From a bacterium (lineage in GTDB: Bacteria; Chloroflexota; Dormibacteria; UBA8260; Bog-877): a stretch of 22,485 bases of DNA. Under the pieces are notes generated by a model. That model did no database searches. It was given only the letters and a program-made list of their open reading frames with translations, and had not been told where the DNA came from. Shown one piece after another: positions 8,228 to 15,628 of the stretch. How positions within the stretch are numbered: the stretch's first letter is position 1; the number at the start of each line of letters is the position of its first letter. The stretch covers positions 1-22,485 of the forward strand of contig JAKABA010000049.1 of NCBI GenBank assembly GCA_021802115.1, in the 5' to 3' direction. The position numbers were made by a program, and so were the translations under genes.

Positions 8228-9448
8228 ATGAGCCGCCGCGTGCTGCTGGTGCTGCCGACCTCCACCTACCGGGCATCCGCCTTCCTCGCGGCCGCGCGCC
8301 GACTGGGCCTGGAGGTGGTGGTCGCCAGCGAGGAGCCGTCCACCCTGCGCTCCCTCCACCCGGGAGGTGAGCTGCTGATCGACCTCAGCCATCCTGAACT
8401 CGCCCCGGACCGCCTGGTCGAGCTCCAGGAGGCCGAGGAGATCGCCGCGGTGGTGGCGGCCGACGAGTCGGGGGTTCTGGTCGCAGCTCACCTCGCCTGG
8501 GCCCTGCAGCTGCCCGGCAATCCGCCCGCCGCCGCCGCCGCGACCAGGGACAAGGCGCGGCTACGGGACCGGCTCCGATTGGCCGAGATCGCCCAGCCGC
8601 GCTGGGCGATCTGGGCACACGAGGACCCGCCGGCATGGGAGCTCTTTCCGGCGGTGCTCAAGCCGCTGGACCAGGCGGCCAGCCGGGGGGTGGTGCGGGT
8701 GAACGCCCCTGTGGAGCTGCCACCCGCCGGAGCGCGCGTACGCCGGCTGCTGGCCGCCGGCTGCGGACCGGAACGGGCAGCGGTGCCGCGCCCGCTGCTG
8801 GTGGAGGAGTTCGTGCCCGGCCCCGAGGTGGCCGTGGAGGCGCTGATCAGTGGCGGCAATCTCATCCCCCTGGCGATCTACGACAAGCCGGACCCCCTGG
8901 ACGGCCCCTACTTCGAGGAGACGATCTACACCGTGCCCACCGTTCTACCCCCAGCTCGGCAGGAGGCCGTCCGACAGACCGTGGCGGCGGCGGTGGGAGC
9001 GCTGGGGCTGACCACCGGCCCGGTCCACGCCGAACTGCGGCTGGGTTGGGATGATCCCGTGCTGATCGACCTCGCCTCGCGCTCGATCGGAGGGCACTGC
9101 TCCTCGGTGCTGCACTTTCGGCAGGGGCAGACGCTGGAGGAGCTTATCCTGCTGCAGGCGCTCGGCGAGCCGCTGCCGGATCCGGAGCTGGAGGCCGGCG
9201 GCGCCGGGGTGATGATGCTGCCGATCCCCAGGGCCGGCCGGCTGCTGGAGGTCAGCGGCCGGGAGGGTGCGCTCGCGGTGCCCGGGGTGGAGTCCCTGGA
9301 AATCGCGGTTCCCCTGGGAACGAGCATCGCTCCTCCACCCGAGGGCGATCGCTACCTCGGCTTCATGTTCGCCCGGGGGACGGATGGACCGGATGCTGCC
9401 CGGGCGCTGAGGCTCGCCCACTCCCAACTGCGGTTCGAGATCGACTGA
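8228..9448 (+). CDS. ATP-grasp carboxylate-amine ligase family protein
   Basis: A 406-residue ATP-grasp enzyme of unknown substrate. These proteins activate a carboxylate as acyl-phosphate and join it to an amine or thiol. Residues ~1-100 form a biotin-carboxylase-like N-terminal Rossmann region (RVLLVLPTSTYRASAF). The ATP-binding part follows: PAVLKPLDQAASRGVVRV carries the ATP-binding lysine and a loop equivalent to the glycine-rich lid, and LLVEEFVPGPEVAVEAL is the typical strand. HAELRL supplies a metal-ligand Glu. The second metal site reads LIDLASRSIGGHCS, with Asp where Glu is usual in ARSIGGLCS-type members. Candidate substrates are amino acids or peptides; nothing nearby fixes one. 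The start is supported by the TAGTCT-N6-ATG arrangement. It is unrelated in sequence to its neighbours. Confidence 0.85.
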   Translation: MSRRVLLVLPTSTYRASAFLAAARRLGLEVVVASEEPSTLRSLHPGGELLIDLSHPELAPDRLVELQEAEEIAAVVAADESGVLVAAHLAWALQLPGNPPAAAAATRDKARLRDRLRLAEIAQPRWAIWAHEDPPAWELFPAVLKPLDQAASRGVVRVNAPVELPPAGARVRRLLAAGCGPERAAVPRPLLVEEFVPGPEVAVEALISGGNLIPLAIYDKPDPLDGPYFEETIYTVPTVLPPARQEAVRQTVAAAVGALGLTTGPVHAELRLGWDDPVLIDLASRSIGGHCSSVLHFRQGQTLEELILLQALGEPLPDPELEAGGAGVMMLPIPRAGRLLEVSGREGALAVPGVESLEIAVPLGTSIAPPPEGDRYLGFMFARGTDGPDAARALRLAHSQLRFEID

Positions 9449-9480
9449 GCTCAGGGGGCGGCCGCGGCCGCCCCCTGAGC
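9449..9480. terminator. Perfect 32-bp palindrome, likely bidirectional terminator
   Basis: Arms of 16 bp read GCTCAGGGGGCGGCCG and its exact complement with no mismatch. It lies in the 35 bp between the converging stop codons of the ATP-grasp gene and citrate synthase. As RNA it would form a very stable GC-rich hairpin from either strand. There is no U-tract on either side, so if it terminates transcription it does so in the U-less manner proposed for GC-rich bacteria. Confidence 0.7.
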
Positions 9481-9483
9481 CGC

Positions 9484-10776
9484 TCAGCCCTCCAGGTGCC
9501 GGATGCTCGGCCCCACGTAGAGCTGGCGGGGCCGTCCGATCTTCTGCTCCGAATCGAGCAGTCCCTCCTCCCAGTGGGCGAGCCATCCGGGGGTGCGACC
9601 GATCGCGAAGAGGACGGGGAACATCTCCACCGGGATGCCCATTGCCAGGTAGATGATCCCCGAGTAGAAGTCGACGTTGGGATACAGCTTGTGGGTGATG
9701 AAGTACTCGTCCGCCAGCGCGATCCGCTCCACCTCCAGGGCGATGTCGAGCAGCGGACTGCGCCCGGTGACCTCGAAGACCTGGTCCGCCACCTTCTTGA
9801 TCAGCTGGGCGCGGGGGTCGAAGTTCTTGTAGACCCGGTGACCGAAGCCCATGAGCCGGAACTCGCCCGCCTTGACGCGGCGGATGTAGTCCGGGATGTT
9901 CTCGACCTTTCCAATCCTCTGGAGCATCCGCAGCACCTGCTCGTTGGCTCCCCCGTGCAGGGGGCCGTAGAGAGCTGCGCAGGCGGCCGACATGGCCGCG
10001 TAAGGATCGGCCTCGGAGCTGCCCACCAGGCGCATGGTGCTGGTCGAACAGTTCTGCTCATGATCGGCGTGGAGCACCAGCAGAACGTTGAGCGCATGCT
10101 CCAGGACCGGGTTCGGCTGGTACTTCAGCTCGGTGGCCCGCCACATCATGTTGAGGAAGTTGCCCGCGTAGGAGAGGTCGTCGTCCGGGTATGCGTAGTA
10201 CAGGCCCATGGCGTGGCGGTAGGCGAAGGCCGCCAGGGTCGGCATCTTGGCGATGAGCCGCACGATCTGGCGGTGACGCACCTCCGGGTCACGGATCTGC
10301 TTGGCCTCCGGGTAGAACGTCGAGAGCGCCGCCACGGAGGAGACCAGCATCCCCATCGGATGGGCGTCGTGGTGGAAACCGTCGATGAAGTGCTTGATGC
10401 TCTCGTGGATGAAGGTGTGGTTGGTGATCTCGCCCTGCCACTGGGCGAGTTCCGCGGCGGAGGGGAGCTCCCCGTTCAACAGCAGGTAGGCGATCTCCAG
10501 AAAGCTCTTGGACTCGGCGAGCTCCTCGATCGGATAGCCGCGATAGCGCAGGATCCCCCGCTCCCCGTCGATGTAGGTGATCCGGCTCCGGCAGCTGGCG
10601 GTGTTCTGGAACGCGGGGTCGTAGCCCATCAGTCCGAAGTCGTCCGCGTCGGTCTTGATCTGGCGAAGATCCAGAGTCCGGATCGCTCCGTCGACGATAG
10701 GTAGCTCGTAGGTCCTACCCGTCCTGGAGTCGGTGACCGTGAGCTTGTCTTGCGATGCCTCAGCCGCTGCCGCCAT
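9484..10776 (-). CDS. gltA: Citrate synthase (type II, hexameric-like)
   Basis: Condenses acetyl-CoA and oxaloacetate to citrate at the entry of the TCA cycle. At 430 residues it matches the GltA-type length. The catalytic triad is visible: His274 in GPLHGGANEQ, His313 in FGHRVYKNFDPRA and Asp369 in NVDFYSG. NCSTSTMR at ~242-249 is another family signature. The ATG at 10776 is decided by AGGAGG 6 nt upstream on the minus strand; the reading frame stays open for about 99 more codons upstream, but those are unlike any citrate synthase. It is monocistronic, converges with the ATP-grasp gene across a perfect palindrome, and has a long upstream region with inverted repeats. This is a well-supported call. 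Confidence 0.97.
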   Translation of the reverse strand: MAAAAEASQDKLTVTDSRTGRTYELPIVDGAIRTLDLRQIKTDADDFGLMGYDPAFQNTASCRSRITYIDGERGILRYRGYPIEELAESKSFLEIAYLLLNGELPSAAELAQWQGEITNHTFIHESIKHFIDGFHHDAHPMGMLVSSVAALSTFYPEAKQIRDPEVRHRQIVRLIAKMPTLAAFAYRHAMGLYYAYPDDDLSYAGNFLNMMWRATELKYQPNPVLEHALNVLLVLHADHEQNCSTSTMRLVGSSEADPYAAMSAACAALYGPLHGGANEQVLRMLQRIGKVENIPDYIRRVKAGEFRLMGFGHRVYKNFDPRAQLIKKVADQVFEVTGRSPLLDIALEVERIALADEYFITHKLYPNVDFYSGIIYLAMGIPVEMFPVLFAIGRTPGWLAHWEEGLLDSEQKIGRPRQLYVGPSIRHLEG

Positions 10777-10891
10777 CTTGAACCTCCTGCCGAAACCGGG
10801 CCAAGCGCGTTGCCCTTGCTGCCTGCGCGCCGGTTCTCCCCTCGCCGCGAGCCGGCGTCCTCCTTGCGCGCTCATCATCTCGCTTCGCCGA

Positions 10892-10915
10892 CCCCCTACG
10901 CGACCTGGTAGGGGG
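10892..10915. promoter_or_regulatory. Inverted repeat CCCCCTAC-N8-GTAGGGGG upstream of citrate synthase
   Basis: Two perfect 8-bp arms (10892-10899 and 10908-10915) flank an 8-nt spacer, 116 bp upstream of the citrate synthase ATG. The dyad could be an operator for a dimeric regulator or a hairpin in the 5' leader. The symmetry is seen directly; the role is inferred from position only. Confidence 0.4.
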
Positions 10916-10982
10916 CGCACGCATGAGGTGGGCTCGCGGGCTCGGCCGAAGGGGAGCTTCGTAACCCTGGGGCCATCCGCTG

Positions 10983-10997
10983 GGAAAGTCGCTTTCC
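10983..10997. promoter_or_regulatory. Inverted repeat GGAAAG-N3-CTTTCC
   Basis: Perfect 6-bp arms with a 3-nt centre, 207 bp upstream of the citrate synthase start. It is less GC-rich than the surrounding sequence, which makes a protein-binding site somewhat more likely than chance, but no regulator is identified. Confidence 0.25.
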
Positions 10998-11099
10998 ACC
11001 ATCCCGCAGCCCAGTCGCAGTGGGCACGGTCACGTGCCGGCATGTCGGGCGCACGTCCCCCCCTGCCTGCCATGGCCGAAGCGCAGTTGGGGGGCAGCC

Positions 11100-11765
11100 G
11101 TGTGCGCCTGGTTCATCCTGGGCCGCGGCACCACCTCCGAGCAACTCCAGCAGGCAATCCTCTTTGAAGAGCAGGGTCGAGACGCCGTGTTCGCGGGGCA
11201 GGCGCTGCTGAGTTCGAACGCCTGGACCCTGCTGGTGCCGATCGCGGCGCCCACCCAAAGGACTGGCCTGGGCACCCTCGCGACCGCGCCGCCCGGGCGG
11301 CGCTTCTGGAAGTTTGCGAGCCGGGCGATGTGCAATGACCAACCAGCCTGCGGACGGGCCGATCCGCGGGTCGCGCTGGGGGAGATGGGCCGCGACCTCC
11401 CCATCATGGGGGAGTCCACCGCGCTCAGCAATCGGGCGGAGTTCCTCGGCGAGGGCACCCAGATGACCCCCGACCCGGGTCGATGAAGCGGGTGGGCCAA
11501 TGTCACGGCGCACCTGCCCAGCCCGAGGGCCGGCCAGGTCCCCCACCGACGCCGACGAGGTGCGGGGATGGCTCGACTTCCCATGGGGATCCCCCGGCTC
11601 CGACCCGAAGCCGGAGGCGAGACCCCGGCATCGAACCAGGAGGGGGCGGCCTCGACGCTCAAACCGTGCCCTGAGGTTGGCGGCGCCTTGTGGCTGGAGC
11701 CTCGCTGGGTCGCGGCTCGGACGCGTAACCTCGATCCGGTAGCCATGTGGCTCACGCGACCTCGG
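11100..11765 (+). pseudogene. Decayed luciferase-like (LLM) flavin/F420-dependent oxidoreductase
   Basis: The frame starting at GTG 11100 opens with WFILGRGTTSEQLQQAILFE and continues with GRDAVFAG, AWTLLVPIAAPTQRTGLGTL and RRFWKFASRA. These follow the order of N-terminal LLM-family segments: the first strand, the 'G(Y/F)DAVFxGxH' turn, 'TxRIxLGTLVTPxPRRRPWKLARE'. RAEFLGEG fits the next helix. An in-frame TGA at 11484-11486 stops it at about 129 codons. The same frame later gives GGETPASNQEGAASTLKPCPEVGGALWLEPRW (from ~11603), matching the family C-terminus 'GxTPxxxxxxAxxxxPYAEAGATWWLE'. A middle piece (TDADEVRGWLDF, ~11535-11575) appears one frame over. The two ends are ~70 codons too close compared with a ~290-residue member, so there is also an internal deletion. 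This is based on family memory, not a search. Confidence 0.68.
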
Positions 11766-11844
11766 ACATGGGCCGAGTTCGTGCGGTTGGCGGCGTCGCG
11801 GCGCGCGGGACCGAGCGAGAAGCCGGCGGCGGCTGGGAGGTGGC

Positions 11845-12825
11845 GTGACGGCAGCTGAGATTGGCCTGCTGGTGCTGGTGGTGGCGTTTGCGACCAGCAT
11901 CGGTGCCCACTACACCGGTGCCTGTATGGGCATGCCGCATGCTCTTGGAGCCCTCAACCGGCGCCAGGCCCTGTGGCTCATGGCGCCGCTGGCCCTGCTC
12001 GGAGCGGCAGTGGCCAGCCATCCCGTGGAGGCGACGGTCGGGCTCGGGCTCACCCACAACCGGCTGACCGAGGGGGACGAGCTCCTGGTGCTCGCCCTGG
12101 CCTTCGCCCTCACCACCGCCTACACCCGGGCGCGGGTGCCCACCTCCACCATCCAGCTGCTGGTCTTCTCCCTGGTGGGGGTTGCCGTGGGGGTCGGTGA
12201 CCCGGTTGAATGGGGGACTCTCGGACGGCTTGTGATCGTGTGGGTGGCGGCCCCCGTGGGCGCCTTCCTGCTCGGCCTGCTGGTGACGCTGGCCCTGGCC
12301 AGGCTGCCAGCAGGATCACCTATATCGCCAGTCGGCCACCGTTGGCGCCCTGGCCTTCGCGTCGGGCCCGCCCTGGTTGCGGTCGGGATGTTGGCCTCGT
12401 TCACGATGGGGGCGAATGACGTCTCCAACGCCAGCGCGGCCCTGATCGCCACCGGAACCGCCGGCCCCCTGGTGGCCGGCGTGATCGGAGGGGCAGGCCT
12501 GGCGGCCGGCGTGCTGGTCTTCGGAGGCCGACTGTTGCAGAAGGTGGCCTTCGACATAGTGAAGGTAGACGCTGTAATGGCGGTTGCCGCCCAGCTGGTG
12601 CAGGTGGCGGTAGTGCTCACGGCCGCGGAGTTCGGCTACTTCACCTCGATGAACCAGGCTCTGGTGGCTGCCATGGCCGGGGCCAGCAGGGCCAGGGGGC
12701 AGGGCCGGACGGATCGCCGCGCGCTTCAGGGGATCCTCAAGGGATGGGCGGTCGGCCCGCCGTCGGGCATCCTCCTGGGGTGGCTGGCGGCCGTGCTGCT
12801 GCGGCACCTCGGCCTCACTGCCTGA
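11845..12825 (+). CDS. PiT-family inorganic anion (phosphate or sulfate) transporter
   Basis: A 326-residue membrane protein of roughly nine to ten helices with the inverted two-repeat layout of PiT permeases, which couple phosphate uptake to H+ or Na+. The second repeat keeps the signature GANDVSNASAAL (~189-200). The first repeat reads IGAHYTGACMGMPHALGAL rather than the classic GFHDAANA, a divergence I associate with the shorter PiT subclass that includes the Bacillus sulfate permease CysP, so phosphate versus sulfate is open. No PhoU-like gene accompanies it. The GTG start at 11845 has GGGAGG 4 nt upstream. It follows the oxidoreductase remnant with an ~80-bp gap and precedes the ArdC-like gene by 125 bp. 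Confidence 0.85.
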   Translation: MTAAEIGLLVLVVAFATSIGAHYTGACMGMPHALGALNRRQALWLMAPLALLGAAVASHPVEATVGLGLTHNRLTEGDELLVLALAFALTTAYTRARVPTSTIQLLVFSLVGVAVGVGDPVEWGTLGRLVIVWVAAPVGAFLLGLLVTLALARLPAGSPISPVGHRWRPGLRVGPALVAVGMLASFTMGANDVSNASAALIATGTAGPLVAGVIGGAGLAAGVLVFGGRLLQKVAFDIVKVDAVMAVAAQLVQVAVVLTAAEFGYFTSMNQALVAAMAGASRARGQGRTDRRALQGILKGWAVGPPSGILLGWLAAVLLRHLGLTA

Positions 12826-12950
12826 CCAGCCAGGGCAAACAACCGGCCACTTGGCGGGGCCAGGCACCAGCCGGGCTCGCCAGAGCGCCTGTGACCGGGT
12901 AGATTCTATGGGGACAGCCCCTCACCGTTCCCTGCCCGGACCAAGGCGGT

Positions 12951-13805
12951 GTGGCACTTGCGAGCCCCACCACCGGCGCGCGATCTCCCTCCCCATGCCG
13001 GGATCGGAGCGAGGTCCTGGAGCGCCTGAAGAATGGAATCCGGGAGGTCACCAGCGGCCGGCGTTGGGCGGATTGGCTCGCCTTCAGCGGCCACTTCCAC
13101 CGGTACAGCTTCCACAACCAGATCCTGATCCTGGCGCAGCGTCCCGAGGCGACCTGGGTGGCCGGCTATCGGGCCTGGCAGGAGCTGGGGCGTCAGGTCC
13201 GCCGCGGAGAGCGGGGCATCGCGATCTTCGCTCCCCTTGCGTCCGGGCCATCGGACCCGGAGGCGTCCAGGAAGGAGGAAGATTCCTCGACCGTGCGGTT
13301 CCGGGTGGTGCGGGTGTTTGACGTTGCCCAGACCGACGGGGCCGACCTACCCCGCCCCCTTCGGGACCTGATCGGCCAGCGACCCCGCCGCGAACTCGAC
13401 CGGTTGCTGGATCTGGCCGGGAGCCTCGACTTCGCAGTCGAGCTGGTGGAGTTGCGGGGGGAACGCCATGGAGACTGCAGCCACGCGCTGCGGCGCATCC
13501 GGGTGGACCCGCGGCTGGCCCCCGCCCAGCTGACCAAGACACTCTGCCACGAACTGGCTCACGCGCTGCTCCACGGTGCGGACTTCCGGGGTGGCCGCCA
13601 ACTCGCCGAGCTCGAGGCCGAGAGCGTCGCCTTCGTGGTCTGCCACGAGCTGGGCATTGACAGCTCCGATTACAGCTTCGGGTACCTCGCCAGCTGGGCC
13701 GGTGGCGGCGACCGGGCGGTGGCGGAGATCACCACCGCCGGCCAGCGGATCTCGATGGCCGCCGGCGTCATTCTGGACGGGCTCAGGGCTGGCGGGGCGG
13801 GCTGA
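12951..13805 (+). CDS. ArdC-like ssDNA-binding domain and zinc metalloprotease protein
   Basis: The N-terminal half (~18-96) matches the ArdC N-terminal (DUF1738) domain: WLAFSGHFHRYSFHNQILIL, then ATWVAGYRAWQELGRQVRRGERGI and IFAP. The C-terminal half is a zincin: LCHELAHALLH holds HExxH at 200-204, and LEAESVAFVV gives the third zinc-ligand Glu (E222 or E224), followed by SSDYSFGYLASW, typical of this group. Plasmid ArdC proteins bind ssDNA and protect incoming DNA from restriction; chromosomal relatives with intact zincins may cleave a protein target, as ImmA/IrrE do. No plasmid, phage or restriction genes are nearby. The GTG start at 12951 has only a weak AAGGCGG; a TAGATT box at 12900-12905 is a possible -10. 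It ends 41 bp before the sensor kinase. Confidence 0.85.
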   Translation: MALASPTTGARSPSPCRDRSEVLERLKNGIREVTSGRRWADWLAFSGHFHRYSFHNQILILAQRPEATWVAGYRAWQELGRQVRRGERGIAIFAPLASGPSDPEASRKEEDSSTVRFRVVRVFDVAQTDGADLPRPLRDLIGQRPRRELDRLLDLAGSLDFAVELVELRGERHGDCSHALRRIRVDPRLAPAQLTKTLCHELAHALLHGADFRGGRQLAELEAESVAFVVCHELGIDSSDYSFGYLASWAGGGDRAVAEITTAGQRISMAAGVILDGLRAGGAG

Positions 13806-13832
13806 CCGTCCGGCGAAGACCTCGGTTCGCGC

Positions 13833-13838
13833 TATCGT
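13833..13838 (+). promoter_or_regulatory. Candidate -10 box for the GAF-GAF kinase operon
   Basis: TATCGT (TANNNT) lies 8 nt before ATG 13847, which lacks a Shine-Dalgarno. It would give a leaderless or nearly leaderless message for the kinase-regulator-kinase operon and separate it from the ArdC-like gene upstream. No good -35 is seen. Confidence 0.38.
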
Positions 13839-13846
13839 GACGCCCG

Positions 13847-15628
13847 ATGGCGATCGCACGATCCGCGAACTCCGGCAGGCTCGCGGGGTCGCGAGCCGCG
13901 GGAGTCCCCGGCAGAGCATCCGCCTTGGTGGAGTCCGGGCTGCTGCTGGCATCCGACCTGTCCATGTCCCATGTCCTGGAGCAGCTGCTGGAGCTGGCAA
14001 CCCGGCTCACCGGAGCCCGCTACGGAGCCCTGGGGGTCCTGGGTGGGGATGGGAGGATCGCGGAGTTCCTCACGGTTGGGGTCACCGCCGAGGAGAGGGC
14101 CGCGATCGGCGATCCCCCGCAGGGTCGGGGCATCCTGGGCCTGCTCATCACCGACCCGCGCCCGCTCCGGCTGGCGCGTATCCAGGACCACCCGAGATCG
14201 GTTGGCTTCCCCCCCCACCACCCCGAGATGCGCAGCTTCCTGGGTGCCCCGGTGCGAGCCCGGGGCAAGGTGTTCGGCAACCTCTACCTGACCGACAAGG
14301 TCGGCGCTTCTGGCTTCTCCAAAGCCGATGAGCGGGTGGTCGTGACGCTGGCCAGCCAGGCCGGGGTGGCCATCGCCAATGCGCAGATCTTTGCGGAGCT
14401 GACCCAGCGGGAACGCTGGCTCCGCGCGACCCACCAGATCACCACCGCCATGCTGGCAGGGGGGTCGACCGAGATGCTCCTGGAGGCCATCGTCAAGGTC
14501 GCCCGGGAGATGACCGACTCCATGCTGGCCGCGATCGTCCGGCCTCGAGCCGAGGACGGCAGGCTGGAGGTGTCCACGTTCGATGGCGCGGGTGGCCACC
14601 GGCTCGAACATCGGGAACTGCCGTCGTCGGGCACCGCCTCGCACGCGGTCATGCGAACCGGCCGGCCCCGGCTCGTCGATCCCAGGAATCCCCAGGCCGC
14701 CTGGTTCCGCAATGCGGGCGTGGAGATCGGCCCGCTCATGGTGGTGCCCCTGACGGTGCGCCAGGAGACCCAGGGCACCATCCTGCTGGCGCGGGCTCCC
14801 GGCGCCGTCGCCTTCACCGCGGCCGATCTCAACCTGGTGGACACATTCGCCAGCCAGGCCGCGCTGGCGATCGACTATCTGCGGCTGCAGGGGGAGCTGC
14901 AGCGGCTCGCGGTGCTGCAGGAGCGCCAGCGGATAGCCCGTGACCTCCATGACGACCCGATCCAGGCGCTGATCTATTTGGCGCGGAAGCTGGACACCCT
15001 GGCCAGGCCCGTGAGTGCGGGGTCCGCGGCCGACCAGCTGGATGAGGCGAGAAACATAGCGCTGGCGGTGTCCGATGGCCTGCGCCAGCTCACCGAGGGG
15101 CTGCGCTCCCAGACCCTCGAGGAACAGGGGCTGGGTCCGGCGCTGCTCGAGCTCGGCCAGAACTTCCAGGCGCGCACCGGGGTGAGGGTCGAGGTGGAGA
15201 TCGACCCTTCGGTCGGACGCCTCGGGCTCCCTGTGGAGCAGGGTCTGCTCCGGATCGCACAGGAGTCGCTGTCCAATGTGGAACGCCACTCCGGGGCGGG
15301 CTGGGCGAAGTTCCGGCTGGACAGGCGGGGGAGGCGTCTGCGGCTGGCCATCCGGGACGACGGGGTGGGGTTCGCCACCGCCTTTGGCAGGGCGCGTCGG
15401 GAGGGGCTTGGCCTGCTCGGGATGCGGGAGCGCGCACAGCTGCTGGGAGGGCGGGTCAGGTTGCGCTCGCGGCCGGGTCGGGGGGCATTGGTGGTGGTGG
15501 ATCTGACCACCGGCGGTGCCGCCAGGGAGCCGGTCAGCCCGGGGCAATCACCTACGGGTGCGCCGAGGTTTACGGGGAGGGACGGGGTCCCGGGGCGGGC
15601 TATTGTGGAGGGAGAAAGACATGGCTGA
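13847..15628 (+). CDS. DevS/DosS-like GAF-GAF histidine kinase
   Basis: A 593-residue soluble sensor kinase. Tandem GAF domains (~55-185 and ~205-345) are followed by a HisKA_3 dimerisation helix with His368 in ERQRIARDLHDDPIQAL, and an HATPase domain with N477 (ESLSNVERH) and DDGVGF at 504-509. The first GAF closely follows the DevS/DosT pattern: HPRSVGFPPHHPEMRSFLG then VFGNLYLTDK. In mycobacterial DevS and DosT this GAF binds heme and senses O2, NO or CO; His124/His125 here are candidate ligands, but heme binding is not shown by sequence. The second GAF is more divergent. It should phosphorylate the NarL-type regulator, whose ATG overlaps this gene's end by 8 bp. The last ~50 residues are a Pro/Gly-rich tail that includes an operator-like palindrome at the DNA level. 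Confidence 0.93.
   Translation: MAIARSANSGRLAGSRAAGVPGRASALVESGLLLASDLSMSHVLEQLLELATRLTGARYGALGVLGGDGRIAEFLTVGVTAEERAAIGDPPQGRGILGLLITDPRPLRLARIQDHPRSVGFPPHHPEMRSFLGAPVRARGKVFGNLYLTDKVGASGFSKADERVVVTLASQAGVAIANAQIFAELTQRERWLRATHQITTAMLAGGSTEMLLEAIVKVAREMTDSMLAAIVRPRAEDGRLEVSTFDGAGGHRLEHRELPSSGTASHAVMRTGRPRLVDPRNPQAAWFRNAGVEIGPLMVVPLTVRQETQGTILLARAPGAVAFTAADLNLVDTFASQAALAIDYLRLQGELQRLAVLQERQRIARDLHDDPIQALIYLARKLDTLARPVSAGSAADQLDEARNIALAVSDGLRQLTEGLRSQTLEEQGLGPALLELGQNFQARTGVRVEVEIDPSVGRLGLPVEQGLLRIAQESLSNVERHSGAGWAKFRLDRRGRRLRLAIRDDGVGFATAFGRARREGLGLLGMRERAQLLGGRVRLRSRPGRGALVVVDLTTGGAAREPVSPGQSPTGAPRFTGRDGVPGRAIVEGERHG
15579..15606 (+). promoter_or_regulatory. GGGAC-N3-GTCCC palindrome and -10-like TATTGT before the response regulator
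   Basis: A perfect inverted repeat (15579-15583 and 15587-15591) lies inside the end of the kinase gene, 9 bp upstream of TATTGT (15601-15606) and 29 bp upstream of the regulator ATG. It could be an internal promoter allowing autoregulation. The half-sites equal those of the mycobacterial DosR box, but that box has a 4-nt spacer, so identity is doubtful. Confidence 0.28.

Larger units (their letters stand above)
10777..11099. other. Non-coding region upstream of citrate synthase
   Basis: About 320 bp lie between the citrate synthase start and the oxidoreductase remnant. Open frames here have no recognisable protein features and look like products of high GC. The region holds two perfect inverted repeats, listed separately, and probably the citrate synthase promoter, but I could not pick a convincing -35/-10 pair. 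Confidence 0.5.

Noticed and set aside
10777..11073. Citrate synthase start about 99 codons further upstream
   Set aside because: AGGAGG stands 6 nt before ATG 10776, and the extra residues do not resemble any citrate synthase N-terminus.
11484..11486. In-frame TGA read as selenocysteine in the oxidoreductase remnant
   Set aside because: LLM-family enzymes are not selenoproteins, no SECIS-like hairpin was seen after the codon, and the gene is also shortened and frame-shifted.
10896..11900. 334-codon minus-strand frame across the oxidoreductase remnant
   Set aside because: The plus strand carries recognisable LLM-family segments; the minus frame has no motif and low-complexity Arg/Pro/Gly content.
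13832..15547. 571-codon open frame opposite the GAF-GAF kinase
   Set aside because: It is antisense to a gene with clear GAF and kinase motifs and is rich in Arg, Gly, Pro and Gln, as expected from reading GC-rich DNA backwards.
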